18,936 nt of DNA from Cloacimonetes bacterium UBA5456 (GCA_002427325.1 DIQS01000051.1:1-18936), one strand, 5' to 3'. Counted from the stretch's first letter, positions 6,946-15,325 are shown. Notes: generated by a model from the letters alone, not told the origin. Numbers and translations are program-made.

Positions 6946-9900
6946 TGTGCCTCCTGCAAGAGCTTGAGATATTCCATGATAAGCTCCTGATATTCACGCG
7001 GATAGCTCTTGAAACTGTCCTCACTCATCATGCTGCGGCGCAAGCGATCATAGTCCACAGTTTTGCCGCGATCATAGCTCATACCCTGACTGCGTATGGC
7101 TTCCCTACGTTCGCTGTGATCACGCTTGGTGATAGACTTCTGCGCATCCAAGAGCCGAGAGAGGATATTCTCCTGTTGCTTCAGTGTATCGGTCGTGATA
7201 TTATTGCTTTTAAGTTGCTTGGTGACAGATTCAATCTCTTCAATGATTTTCTTGAGCGCATTGCCCTGCTTCTGGGCTTCGGGGTCTTCGCTGAGTGCGC
7301 GCTTGAGGTTTTCGGCGAGTCTTTCCTGCTCGGAAGCCAGCTTCTCGATCTGTTCACGGGTATGATCGTCCATCTTACCGCCTTGCGCTTGCATCTGCAT
7401 CATGAGCTGTTCGGTGAGCATATTCATCGCCATCTGCTCCTGCCCCATCTGTTCGAGCATTTGCATGAGCGAATCCATCCCGCCTCCCGAACCGCCGCCG
7501 CTGGAGTTATCCATCGCGAGGATGAGATCATGTGCCATGAGATTCAACCCTCTTTGCGCCTTTTGCAGGTCGGAAAGGATATTGGGGATATTTGCCTGTC
7601 CCAAGACAGAGAATATCTTCCTATATGCATTATTCGTATCTGTAAGATCAATAAAGAACTTAGGCGGCAGCACGAGGCTCACCTGCGGGGTACTAAAAAG
7701 CATATTCAGCGAGATTTGCAAGCCCTCATAACCGGCGATAAGCTTCGGCAAAATGGCATAAGGATCGTTGTCATAAGCCGCCTTGGTGAGCTCATGATTC
7801 TTGGAAAGTATGAGCAGTTCGCGGATAGCACGCTCGATCCCTGCTTTCATCGCGGCTGATGAATCCGAGCCCATAGCATCCTTCATCTTGGAGATCATCA
7901 TGGTAAAGCGGCGCATCTTGCTGAGCAGCTCTTCTTGCGCACTGATTGCAGCCTGAGTCTGGTCTTGCATGAGCGATTGACGGCTTCTTTGCATATCTTG
8001 CTCGGGCTGGCTGGACTGCATATCCTCAAGCAGCGAGTCCATTTGCTCTTTGATGCTGGGATTATTCTTAAGATTTTGGCTGAGCTCTTCCAATTCCCGT
8101 TTGAGGTTTTCATATTTCTCTTGAATCTGCGCTTGATCCTCGGCGAGTTTCTGATTATCTGATCCGGCTTCCTTGGTCTTTTCATTGAGCGCATGCTGGA
8201 GTTTTTCCATCTCTTGCGCGATTTGCAGCGCCTTTTCCATGGCCTGTTCATTCTTGATGCTTTCCAATAGCGCCAAGGTTTGCTCTATCTTTTGGGCAAA
8301 GTCTTCCATGGAGAACTTAAAGTCCTCCATCGCCTTTTTAAGGTCCTCGGGACTGATCTTATCCATGGCGTCCTGCATTTTACTCAGCGCATCCCACATC
8401 TCGCTGGTAGCGATCTCTTCCATGAGCTCTTGAATGCGCATCATCTTTTGCAGAGTCTCATGCGAGAGCGCACTATTTTCTTGCAGTTTTTCGATGAGGT
8501 CTTGATAATCCTCTGCGATCTGATCAACGTTCTCGAGGAGCATCTCTTGCTGTTCCAACATGCTTTGCAGCTCTTGTTTGTCTTCCCAACTGAGATCGGG
8601 GTCTTTGAGCAACTCACGTCGCTTTTGTTCAAATTCTTCCTGCAACTTACGGCTTTCTTCCAGACTTCTATCCAATTCTTGCCGATTTTGCATGTCCTGA
8701 CTCTCGATCTGGCTGTAAATCTCTTCAATGGAAGGAAAGCGAGCACGATATTTGGAAGTCTCACCCTTTTGAGGCGAAGGCGCATTGTCATAAATCTCCG
8801 CCCAATAAGTGACCACATCCGAGGGAAAGAGCTCCAAAAAGCCGAGGTCCCAGAGATACTCTTTATTGAAAATCTTACTATCGATGATGCCTTGAAGATT
8901 GACCGCCTGCACCTCGCCGCCATTGAGCTGATACATGAGCCGACAGTCTTTGAGCCCAAAATCGTCGTCCGCCGCGATGATGAGCGGGAGCTTCATATTT
9001 TGATTGAGGATCACATCTTCCGCCGGCAAGAGGAAGCGTATCTCCGGCGGCATATCCGACAAAACCTTGATTTGCTTCTCTTCGGGACGATTCTTTCTGC
9101 CCAGCTCATCTTCCAATTCGATATAATATCTTCTGGGTCTGTCTATTCTAATTTGGGTGATAAAACTCTGACTATCCTGCGCCCCAAGCTCTTTCCGAGA
9201 TGCATCTTCAAAGACCATCTCAGCGCTGACCACGGGCACATTTGTATTGATCCTCAGCGTCACCTCAGTGCCGATATATCCCTCAAGATTGCCATAGCTC
9301 ATGCTATCCGAACGAGCCGGAACGCGCGTATATGCCGGATAGTTATAAGCAGCGTGCCACTTTCGCACGATGGGCATATCAAGAACGCGCACATTATAAA
9401 CAGGACTTTTCGCCACCTTATTCTCAGCATAATATTCTATGTTATGCTCCAGTTTTTCAAAGAGATAGCTGTTATCATTGAAGCTGAGTTCTCGCCAAGA
9501 TTCGCCAACGCGATAGAATAGCTTATGCTCCAGCCTCATATCGGGCTCGATCACCTTGATGAGCAACTGCTGATTTTTCCCGATGCTGACATTCCCCGGA
9601 CTCAGCTCAACCGTCTCTTTATAGATAAGTTCCGGCGGCTTATTTGAATAGAACTGCTTAATCGCCAAGAACGAATCCTCTTTTTGGATCAACCAAAGCG
9701 CAATGAAGCATAGGAAGATGATGGGAATCACAAAAGCGAGGGTGCTGCCAAAAACCTTAGGCAGAGGATATTTATTATCTTTCAGCCTTTGTGAGGCGGA
9801 CTTTTTGAGTGCAACACTGATAGGCGTATTCCCATGCTTCTCATAGATTTCTAAAGCATTTTGGTAGAGATCGTCCTGAGCGTCATGCAGATGATCGAGA

Positions 9901-10160
9901 TAACGCGCCGTGTAAAGCGGTGTCCAAAAACCTTTGTAGGCGACCCAGATGACATAGATGATGGAAAGCACAAGTCCCATGCGGATAGCGATATTCGCAT
10001 AGACCAGTGCAGGATGATATGCGCCAAGCACATACCACATTATGAGATAAAGATGAAAGCCTGCGGCAAAGAGCAGAATACTACTCACGACTGCCCTTAC
10101 GGCGATGCCGGTGTTGATCTTGGTCTGATAGCTTTGCAGCTGTGAGTCAAATTCGTGCAT
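6942..10160 (-). CDS. Large DUF4175-like membrane and coiled-coil protein
   Basis: A 1072-residue protein with three hydrophobic segments near the N-terminus (about 18-45, 55-77, 137-158), then a presumably extracytoplasmic beta-rich region (about 170-470). A long, highly charged coiled coil (about 475-760) is rich in Glu, Gln, Lys and Met. A Gly-rich linker, SSGGGSGGGM, lies near residue 890, and a Met/Gln-rich helical stretch follows. This layout matches the poorly understood DUF4175 family found in Bacteroidota-like and alphaproteobacterial genomes; the family assignment rests on architecture, not on an alignment. The ATG at 10160 follows AAGGATAAAAAC. It is the first gene of its block and is translationally coupled to the secreted TPR gene. 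A structural or envelope-spanning role fits the layout, but no enzymatic motif is visible and no function should be assumed. Confidence 0.8.
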   Translation of the reverse strand: MHEFDSQLQSYQTKINTGIAVRAVVSSILLFAAGFHLYLIMWYVLGAYHPALVYANIAIRMGLVLSIIYVIWVAYKGFWTPLYTARYLDHLHDAQDDLYQNALEIYEKHGNTPISVALKKSASQRLKDNKYPLPKVFGSTLAFVIPIIFLCFIALWLIQKEDSFLAIKQFYSNKPPELIYKETVELSPGNVSIGKNQQLLIKVIEPDMRLEHKLFYRVGESWRELSFNDNSYLFEKLEHNIEYYAENKVAKSPVYNVRVLDMPIVRKWHAAYNYPAYTRVPARSDSMSYGNLEGYIGTEVTLRINTNVPVVSAEMVFEDASRKELGAQDSQSFITQIRIDRPRRYYIELEDELGRKNRPEEKQIKVLSDMPPEIRFLLPAEDVILNQNMKLPLIIAADDDFGLKDCRLMYQLNGGEVQAVNLQGIIDSKIFNKEYLWDLGFLELFPSDVVTYWAEIYDNAPSPQKGETSKYRARFPSIEEIYSQIESQDMQNRQELDRSLEESRKLQEEFEQKRRELLKDPDLSWEDKQELQSMLEQQEMLLENVDQIAEDYQDLIEKLQENSALSHETLQKMMRIQELMEEIATSEMWDALSKMQDAMDKISPEDLKKAMEDFKFSMEDFAQKIEQTLALLESIKNEQAMEKALQIAQEMEKLQHALNEKTKEAGSDNQKLAEDQAQIQEKYENLKRELEELSQNLKNNPSIKEQMDSLLEDMQSSQPEQDMQRSRQSLMQDQTQAAISAQEELLSKMRRFTMMISKMKDAMGSDSSAAMKAGIERAIRELLILSKNHELTKAAYDNDPYAILPKLIAGYEGLQISLNMLFSTPQVSLVLPPKFFIDLTDTNNAYRKIFSVLGQANIPNILSDLQKAQRGLNLMAHDLILAMDNSSGGGSGGGMDSLMQMLEQMGQEQMAMNMLTEQLMMQMQAQGGKMDDHTREQIEKLASEQERLAENLKRALSEDPEAQKQGNALKKIIEEIESVTKQLKSNNITTDTLKQQENILSRLLDAQKSITKRDHSERREAIRSQGMSYDRGKTVDYDRLRRSMMSEDSFKSYPREYQELIMEYLKLLQEAQ

Positions 10161-10186
10161 GTTTTTATCCTTATCCTAATGTAAAA

Positions 10187-10216
10187 CAAAATTGTCCAAC
10201 ATCTATGTCAAGTCAA
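10187..10216 (-). promoter_or_regulatory. Candidate promoter of the DUF4175-guaB-xerD-ABC block
   Basis: On the minus strand, TTTTTGACT (TTG at 10214-10216) is followed after 19 nt by CAATTTTG (10187-10194). That resembles the Bacteroidota-type pattern TTTG-N19-TAnnTTTG with one mismatch. A classical TTGACA (10206-10211) also lies there but has no good -10 at 16-18 nt. Direct repeats AGTCAAAAAGC/AGTCAAAAGC (10211-10231) overlap and precede the -33 element. The site lies 27-56 nt upstream of the first gene. Confidence 0.3.
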
Positions 10217-10270
10217 AAAGCAGTCAAAAGCTAAATAATCATGCTTTCGACCCGCAATGCGCACTATAAA

Positions 10271-10309
10271 AGAGATAGTAGCTGATCAAATAGCCATTGC
10301 TATATCTCT
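10271..10309 (-). terminator. Bulged hairpin, possible weak terminator of the upstream operon
   Basis: AGAGATA (10271-10277) pairs with TATCTCT (10303-10309), and TAGC (10279-10282) with GCTA (10299-10302). One bulged G separates the two stems and the loop is 16 bases. In the minus direction the stem is followed by TTTATAG, a short U run. It is the only such structure between mtaB and the next gene. The stem is AT-rich and the loop large, so an operator or mRNA-leader structure is equally possible. Confidence 0.3.
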
Positions 10310-10552
10310 ATCAAGCAGTGCGATACCTTTGTCTTGAACACAGGTTTAGGGCAATCTTGGAGTATTTCTCTCAAACAATCATGACATTCACATATTTCTG
10401 CAAATCGCCAAAGATCTTTCAAAAGAAATTATCCTCTACTACCTATAGGAGCCCAAAATCGAAAAACGGTGACAAAATGAGCAACTATTTTTTCGACGAT
10501 CTCGTAAGTGATTCAAATATGAAGCCTGAAATAATTTGAAATAAATATTAAG

Positions 10553-10567
10553 CATAACCATGTTATG
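10553..10567. promoter_or_regulatory. Hyphenated palindrome, operator-like
   Basis: CATAAC and GTTATG are perfect inverted arms around a 3-base CAT spacer. The size and symmetry are those of a dimeric helix-turn-helix binding site. It lies just past the mtaB stop, far (about 390 nt) from the next gene start, so a role is uncertain. Confidence 0.25.
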
Positions 10568-10619
10568 TAAACCTGCACAGAAAAGAGCTCACTTTTTCTT
10601 AGTTGAAGCCCAATTATTA

Positions 10620-11924
10620 CTAATCTAGAATAAATCTATGCCCCAGACTCTCATCAAGCTCGATCTGAACCCACTCGCCCTGTTCAAATCGCTGCGGCAC
10701 CCTCAGCCTAAGATAGTGATCAGAGAGGAATTCAGAGCCATTTTCATCGCTGATTTCGATAACGCCGCTGAGCAGAGCTTTCTCTTGGAAAAGCAGCCGC
10801 GCATAATCACTTTTCTTCTGCGATGAAAGAGCAGTGAGCAACTTTGAACGTTGATTTTTAACAGCATTTGGAACCTGATTCTTATCTTTTGCCGCAAGCG
10901 TTCCTTTGCGTATAGAATATGGAAACACATGCAGATAGGCAATAGGCAAGCCGGCGAGAAATTTATAACTATCCTCAAAAAGAGCCTGATCCTCCCCCGG
11001 ATAGCCACAGATGAGATCAAAGCCAATCGCCGCCAGCGGAAACTGCTCTTTTATCTGCGCCACGAGCTCGGCAACAAGATTTCTGTCATACCTCCGCCCC
11101 ATCGCTCTCAAAACAGCGTCACATCCACTTTGCAAAGGAATATGAAAATGCGGTGCAAGCTTATCAGCGCGCATAATGCGAGGCAATAAATCCCCAATCA
11201 GAAGCTGGGGCTCAATTGACGAAATTCGCACAAGCTTGATCTGCTCAATCTGCGCAATCCCTTCCACCACATCCGCCAAATCCCGCTTTCCATCACGGTA
11301 AAGCCCCACATTTATCCCCCCCAACACAATCTCCTTAAAACCTTCCTGTGCAAAGAGATTCGCCTGCAGAATCACATCCTCAAAACGTGCCGAACGACTA
11401 TGCCCCCGCGCATAAGGAATGGCACAATAATTGCAATAGAAATCACAGCCATCCTGAATCTTTTGAAAAGCGCGAGTATGTTCCAGCATATTTCGTGCCG
11501 GTTTGAAAGCAAATTCCCGCGCCTCCATGATGTCCTGAAAATGGTTTTGATGTGTGCAAACTATCTGCGCTATATCCAATTTCGCCTGATTATCCACCAC
11601 ATAATCCACCTCTCCAAGTTCGAGAATTTCTTCCTCACTACGCTGAGCATAACAACCCGTCACCACAACGATTGCCTGCGGATTAATCTCCTTCTTTGCC
11701 AATGCTTTACGGATGAGATTACGACTCTTATAGTCCGTGCGATTTGTCACCGTGCAAGTATTTATCACATAGATATCTGCGTCCTGATGAAAGTCCACAA
11801 GTTCATAATCATCAAAGGATTGCGCAATCACAGCCGATTCAAAGAGATTGGTCTTACACCCCAGCGTGGCGATTGCGAGCTTTATCTTAGCGCGAGAGCA
11901 GGATTTGTCTGATGCTTGGCCCAT
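10620..11924 (-). CDS. mtaB: tRNA N6-threonylcarbamoyladenosine (t6A37) methylthiotransferase MtaB
   Basis: A radical-SAM enzyme that adds a methylthio group to t6A37 of ANN-decoding tRNAs, about 434 residues. The N-terminal methylthiotransferase domain has the three auxiliary-cluster cysteines in LGCKTN (Cys23), NTCTVTN (Cys57) and TGCYAQ (Cys91). The radical-SAM motif is CDFYCNYC (Cys160, 164, 167, numbered from the ATG). A C-terminal TRAM-like RNA-binding segment follows. LGCKTN with CTVTN favours MtaB over MiaB or RimO. The start is ambiguous. ATG at 11924 overlaps purN by 38 nt and has no clear ribosome-binding site. GTG at 11954 lies 10 nt after GGAG and adds ten residues. No start codon exists between the purN stop and the conserved LAIATLGC, so overlap with purN is unavoidable. 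It is the last gene of the dnaN block. Confidence 0.95.
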   Translation of the reverse strand: MGQASDKSCSRAKIKLAIATLGCKTNLFESAVIAQSFDDYELVDFHQDADIYVINTCTVTNRTDYKSRNLIRKALAKKEINPQAIVVVTGCYAQRSEEEILELGEVDYVVDNQAKLDIAQIVCTHQNHFQDIMEAREFAFKPARNMLEHTRAFQKIQDGCDFYCNYCAIPYARGHSRSARFEDVILQANLFAQEGFKEIVLGGINVGLYRDGKRDLADVVEGIAQIEQIKLVRISSIEPQLLIGDLLPRIMRADKLAPHFHIPLQSGCDAVLRAMGRRYDRNLVAELVAQIKEQFPLAAIGFDLICGYPGEDQALFEDSYKFLAGLPIAYLHVFPYSIRKGTLAAKDKNQVPNAVKNQRSKLLTALSSQKKSDYARLLFQEKALLSGVIEISDENGSEFLSDHYLRLRVPQRFEQGEWVQIELDESLGHRFILD

Positions 11925-12489
11925 AGATTTTATGTTCGATTTCGAGCACGGCACTTGCGATCATCTCCGGCGAGCTGCAAAAGCCGATATCGATGCTTTC
12001 TTGACGGATAATAGCACCCCTATCATATTCCTCATCAACCAAATGCACGGTTGCACCGGAGAGCTTTTCCCCCGCCTTAAAAACCGCCTCATGCACCGCC
12101 GTGCCATACATCCCTTTCCCCCCAAACTTCGGCAAAAGCGCAGGATGGATATTGAGAATCGGCACCCTCGCTTTTCGGATGAAATCCGCCGAAACCTTTT
12201 TCATGAATCCACATAGCGCCACGAGGCTTATATCCTGCGTTTTTATGAGACTAAGCACGCGCTCTTCAAAGAGTTGCGGATCGCGGATGGGAATCACCAA
12301 AGAGCTTATCCCCTCAGCATTCGCATTTGCTATCGCCTGCGCCTGTGGATTGCTAAAAACCGCATAAGCGATCTGAATCGGCAAGCTTTCTTTTTGAAAA
12401 TAGCGGTGGATTGCCAAGAGATTTGAGCCCCTCGACAATCCACTGCTAAGTGTAATTATTCTATGAACTTGAGGTGAAGCTCTTTCCAT
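11887..12489 (-). CDS. purN: Phosphoribosylglycinamide formyltransferase (folate-dependent)
   Basis: Transfers a formyl group from 10-formyltetrahydrofolate to GAR, the third step of purine synthesis. The 200 residues fit the family. The phosphate-binding loop is LSSGLSRGSNLLAI (14-27). The catalytic residues are in place: Asn113 and His115 in ILNIHPALLPKF, and Asp156 in DEEYDRG (the usual form is DGG or DTG, so Arg after the Asp is a mild oddity). GFMKKVS (94-100) is the standard loop before the active site. The ATG at 12489 lies inside the end of aspS (34-nt overlap), and no start codon follows it before the conserved RIITLSSG. Translation therefore depends on coupling to aspS. Its stop lies within the start of mtaB. 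Confidence 0.95.
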   Translation of the reverse strand: MERASPQVHRIITLSSGLSRGSNLLAIHRYFQKESLPIQIAYAVFSNPQAQAIANANAEGISSLVIPIRDPQLFEERVLSLIKTQDISLVALCGFMKKVSADFIRKARVPILNIHPALLPKFGGKGMYGTAVHEAVFKAGEKLSGATVHLVDEEYDRGAIIRQESIDIGFCSSPEMIASAVLEIEHKIYGPSIRQILLSR

Positions 12490-14228
12490 TGAGTTTCATC
12501 CACTTCCGCCGGTGCTTCCGTCATCAGATCAGCAGCTCTCAAGGTCTTTGGGAAGGCGATCACATCACGGATAGAATCTGCTTGAGTAATCAACATAATG
12601 AGCCTATCGAGTCCCGGCGCAATTCCCCCATGCGGCGGAGTTCCATATTTGAGCGCATCCAAGAAGAAGCCAAAGCGTGGTTTAAGCTCTTCTTCGGTGA
12701 AGCCCAAAACCGTGAATATCTTCTTTTGGATGTCATAACGATGACAGCGAATACTGCCGCTGGAAAGCTCCATCCCATTGCATACCATGTCATATAGCTG
12801 ACCCTCGATGTCGCCGATGCGCTCGGGATCGTCCAGCCAAGGGATATGCTCCTCTTTTGGCATGCTAAACATGTGATGCGCCGGCTCCCAGCCCCCCGTT
12901 TCCTCATCACGCAAGAACATGGGGAAATCCGTCACCCAACAGAAGGCAAATTCTGCAGGGTCATAGAGCTTAAGCTTTGCGCCCAATTCATTGCGCAGCC
13001 CCGCAAGCACCTTGCAGGCAATATCATAGCCATCTGCAACGAAAGCAAGCAAGTCGCCCGGCTTTGCCCTCATCTTAGATGTGATTGCGCTTTGCTCTTC
13101 AGGCGTGATAAACTTGGATACTCCCGCTTCAAAGCCGCTCTCTGCCACTTTGGCAAAGGCAACACCCTTACCACCGAGATGCTTGGCGAGATCAACTAAC
13201 TCATCCTGCTCTTTTCTGGAAAAACTTGCCGCACCCGGAATGCAGAGCGCACGCACCACTCCACCGGAACTGAGACTACCCTTAAAGACCTGAAACTCAC
13301 TCTTGGCAAGCTCAACACCCAAGTCCACGATTTCCAATCCAAACCTGAGATCCGGCTTATCGCACCCAAATCTATCCATCGCGTCTTTGTATTTCAGCCT
13401 TGGAAAAGGCAGCGGCAGAGATGTATCCCTGGTCTCTTTGAAAATCTTGTGCATCAAACGCTCCAAGAGATCAAAAATCTCCTCCATGTGCACAAAGGAA
13501 AGCTCGATATCAAGTTGCGTAAATTCCGGCTGTCTATCTGCCCGCAAGTCTTCATCTCTAAAGCATCTCGCAATCTGATAATAGCGATCAAAGCCCGAGA
13601 TCATTAAGAGTTGCTTAAAGATCTGCGGCGACTGCGGCAGGGCATAAAACTTCCCGGGATGCACCCGACTGGGCACCAAATAGTCCCGCGCACCCTCAGG
13701 CGTGCTCTTCATCAGCATAGGCGTTTCGATCTCATAAAAACCTTCGGCGTCCAAGAAATTGCGCATCAGGCTGGTCACTTTTGCTCTTGTAACGATGATA
13801 TTTTGCAGCTTCGGACGCCTGAGATCAAGATAGCGATAGGTGAGCCTGAGGTCTTCATCTGCCATCGCAACCCCATCAATTTGAATGGGTAAAGGCGGCG
13901 TATCGTTCAGGATGTAAAACTCATCAGCCACGATCTCAATTTCGCCCGTCGGCATATTTTTGTTGATGTTTTCGCGCTTAGCAAGTGTCCCCGTCGCAGC
14001 GATGACATACTCATTTCTCACCTTTTCTGCTTTCCCAAAAATCGTTTTTTGTTCGGGATGGATCACCACTTGGATGACACCTTTAACGTCCCTGAGATCG
14101 ATGAAAATGAGCCCGCCGAGATCACGCCGACGATGCACCCATCCCATGACGGTCACCTTGCTCCCAAGCTGCCCAGCAGCGAGGTCAAGGCTATAATGGC
14201 TTCGTTTCAAAGAGCCGAGATTATCCAT
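12456..14228 (-). CDS. aspS: Aspartyl-tRNA synthetase
   Basis: Charges tRNA(Asp) with aspartate. The 590 residues are the normal length of the bacterial type. The anticodon-binding OB domain comes first (GWVHRRRDLGGLIFIDLRD, 29-47). The class II motifs follow: motif 1 near 160-175 (GFYEIETPML), motif 2 with RCFRDEDLRADRQPEFTQ (221-238) and motif 3 HGGIAPGLDRL (533-543). The bacterial GAD insertion lies between about 290 and 420. His32 in WVHRRRD sits where discriminating enzymes such as that of E. coli have Asn. In the literature a His there is associated with non-discriminating AspRS that also charges tRNA(Asn), but one residue is only a hint. The ATG at 14228 follows AAAGGAAAATATCA. It is 13 nt from the potD-like gene and overlaps purN. 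Confidence 0.98.
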   Translation of the reverse strand: MDNLGSLKRSHYSLDLAAGQLGSKVTVMGWVHRRRDLGGLIFIDLRDVKGVIQVVIHPEQKTIFGKAEKVRNEYVIAATGTLAKRENINKNMPTGEIEIVADEFYILNDTPPLPIQIDGVAMADEDLRLTYRYLDLRRPKLQNIIVTRAKVTSLMRNFLDAEGFYEIETPMLMKSTPEGARDYLVPSRVHPGKFYALPQSPQIFKQLLMISGFDRYYQIARCFRDEDLRADRQPEFTQLDIELSFVHMEEIFDLLERLMHKIFKETRDTSLPLPFPRLKYKDAMDRFGCDKPDLRFGLEIVDLGVELAKSEFQVFKGSLSSGGVVRALCIPGAASFSRKEQDELVDLAKHLGGKGVAFAKVAESGFEAGVSKFITPEEQSAITSKMRAKPGDLLAFVADGYDIACKVLAGLRNELGAKLKLYDPAEFAFCWVTDFPMFLRDEETGGWEPAHHMFSMPKEEHIPWLDDPERIGDIEGQLYDMVCNGMELSSGSIRCHRYDIQKKIFTVLGFTEEELKPRFGFFLDALKYGTPPHGGIAPGLDRLIMLITQADSIRDVIAFPKTLRAADLMTEAPAEVDETQWKELHLKFIE

Positions 14229-14241
14229 TGATATTTTCCTT

Positions 14242-15297
14242 TTAATTCATCTTTATATATTCATAAATGTTGTCTATTTTGCGCGCTTCATCGCCGAGAA
14301 AGTCGATCATATGGCACTTATCGAGATATTCGTCACTGGGATTGATCAATTCATTTTCGGTGAAACAAGAGCCCATTTTTTTCATAGCCGCAAGATTTGG
14401 TGTGGGATACATGGTATATTCAGAGTTTCTCTTTGCAATGCTTGCATCCAACAAGAAGTTGATAAATTTATAGGCTAATTCCTTATTTTGGGTAGATTTG
14501 AGCATCACGAGATTATCCATCCACATCGCAGCACCTTCCTTGGGCAGGATGAAGTCGAGATCATGGTTTTCAGCCATCTGCTGCAAAGCATCGCCGTTAT
14601 AGGCCTGAGCCAACCATGTTGTACCATCCTGAAGCTCGTTTTTATAGGAATCACTATCGAATTGGGTGATATTCATATCCCAGATTTTCAACACCTTACG
14701 CGCCGCTTCTAACGCTTCGTCCGAAATGTCATTCACGGAATATCCGCTATAGACCAAAGCCGCACCGATCACTTCACGTGCATCGTCCAACATGGTAATC
14801 TTGTTTTTATTATCAAAGAAAGGATCGCCAAGAATGTTCCAACTCCTTGATGCAACGACCTCTTCGGGAACAAAAGTCTTGTTATACATGAGACCCGTGA
14901 CTCCCCAGGCATAAGGAATCGAAAACTTATTTTCCGGATCAAAAGAATGAGCTTTTTCCAAGATATTGGGGTTGAGATTGCCATAGTTACTCAGTTTCGT
15001 TTTATCCAATTCTTCCAACATATCCAGCTCTCGGAGTATGCTCACGTGATCCCCACTGGGAAAGATGATGTCAAAAGACTGAGTGGAACTTTTGATCTTT
15101 GTAAGCATGTTTTCATTTGAATCGAAGGTGCTATATTTAATCTTACAATCGTGTTCGGCCTCAAATTCCTTGATCAAAACTGGGTCGATATAATCGCTCC
15201 AGTTAAAGATATAGAGCACCGGCTTTCTGCTGCCGCATCCCGAAATCAGGATAGCGATCAAGAGAACAAGGGCAATGATTAGTGTTATTTTTCTCAT
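14242..15297 (-). CDS. potD: PotD-like spermidine/putrescine-binding lipoprotein
   Basis: Periplasm-facing binding component of a polyamine ABC importer, 351 residues. It starts with a lipoprotein signal ending LISGC (lipid-anchored Cys21). The mature protein begins YIFNWSDYIDPVLIKEFE (29-46), the hallmark of the PotD/PotF group. YDIIFPS-type ligand-side sequence (SFDIIFPSGDH) and the Trp-rich IPYAWGVTGLMYNK (147-160) follow. WMDNLVMLKST near residue 270 and the closing helices also match. The ATG at 15297 follows GGAGGAATAAAAA. It lies 28 nt after the MFS gene and 13 nt before aspS. No PotA, PotB or PotC is encoded in the window, so the membrane part must be elsewhere or be supplied by another transporter. 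Spermidine versus putrescine cannot be decided from this sequence. Confidence 0.9.
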   Translation of the reverse strand: MRKITLIIALVLLIAILISGCGSRKPVLYIFNWSDYIDPVLIKEFEAEHDCKIKYSTFDSNENMLTKIKSSTQSFDIIFPSGDHVSILRELDMLEELDKTKLSNYGNLNPNILEKAHSFDPENKFSIPYAWGVTGLMYNKTFVPEEVVASRSWNILGDPFFDNKNKITMLDDAREVIGAALVYSGYSVNDISDEALEAARKVLKIWDMNITQFDSDSYKNELQDGTTWLAQAYNGDALQQMAENHDLDFILPKEGAAMWMDNLVMLKSTQNKELAYKFINFLLDASIAKRNSEYTMYPTPNLAAMKKMGSCFTENELINPSDEYLDKCHMIDFLGDEARKIDNIYEYIKMN

Positions 15298-15325
15298 TTT
15301 TTATTCCTCCATGAAGGTAGAGTGA

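Larger units (their letters stand above)
10161..10619. other. 459-base intergenic region between mtaB and the DUF4175-like gene
   Basis: AT-rich and without a convincing gene on either strand. It holds the candidate promoter at 10187-10216, short direct repeats at 10211-10231, a bulged hairpin at 10271-10309 and a hyphenated palindrome at 10553-10567. A 20-codon plus-strand frame (10477-10539) starts after GGTGACAAA but has no recognisable product. I see no tRNA, riboswitch fold or strong terminator. The mtaB transcript may end at the bulged hairpin or read through. Confidence 0.7.

Noticed and set aside
6945..7859. A 304-codon plus-strand open frame
   Set aside because: Antisense to the coiled-coil end of the DUF4175-like gene; His/Leu/Ile-rich composition is what complementing Glu/Gln/Met codons gives.
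8280..9521. A 413-codon open frame on the plus strand
   Set aside because: It lies wholly antisense to the DUF4175-like gene, has no family features and arises from the codon usage of the coding strand.
10477..10539. 20-codon plus-strand peptide (starts MSNYFFDDLV) after GGTGACAAA
   Set aside because: Too short and unrecognised; only a start and a weak ribosome-binding site, no promoter or terminator on that strand.
10561..10619. AGAAAA/TTTTCT stem after mtaB as a terminator
   Set aside because: Very weak AT stem and no U run after it on the minus strand.
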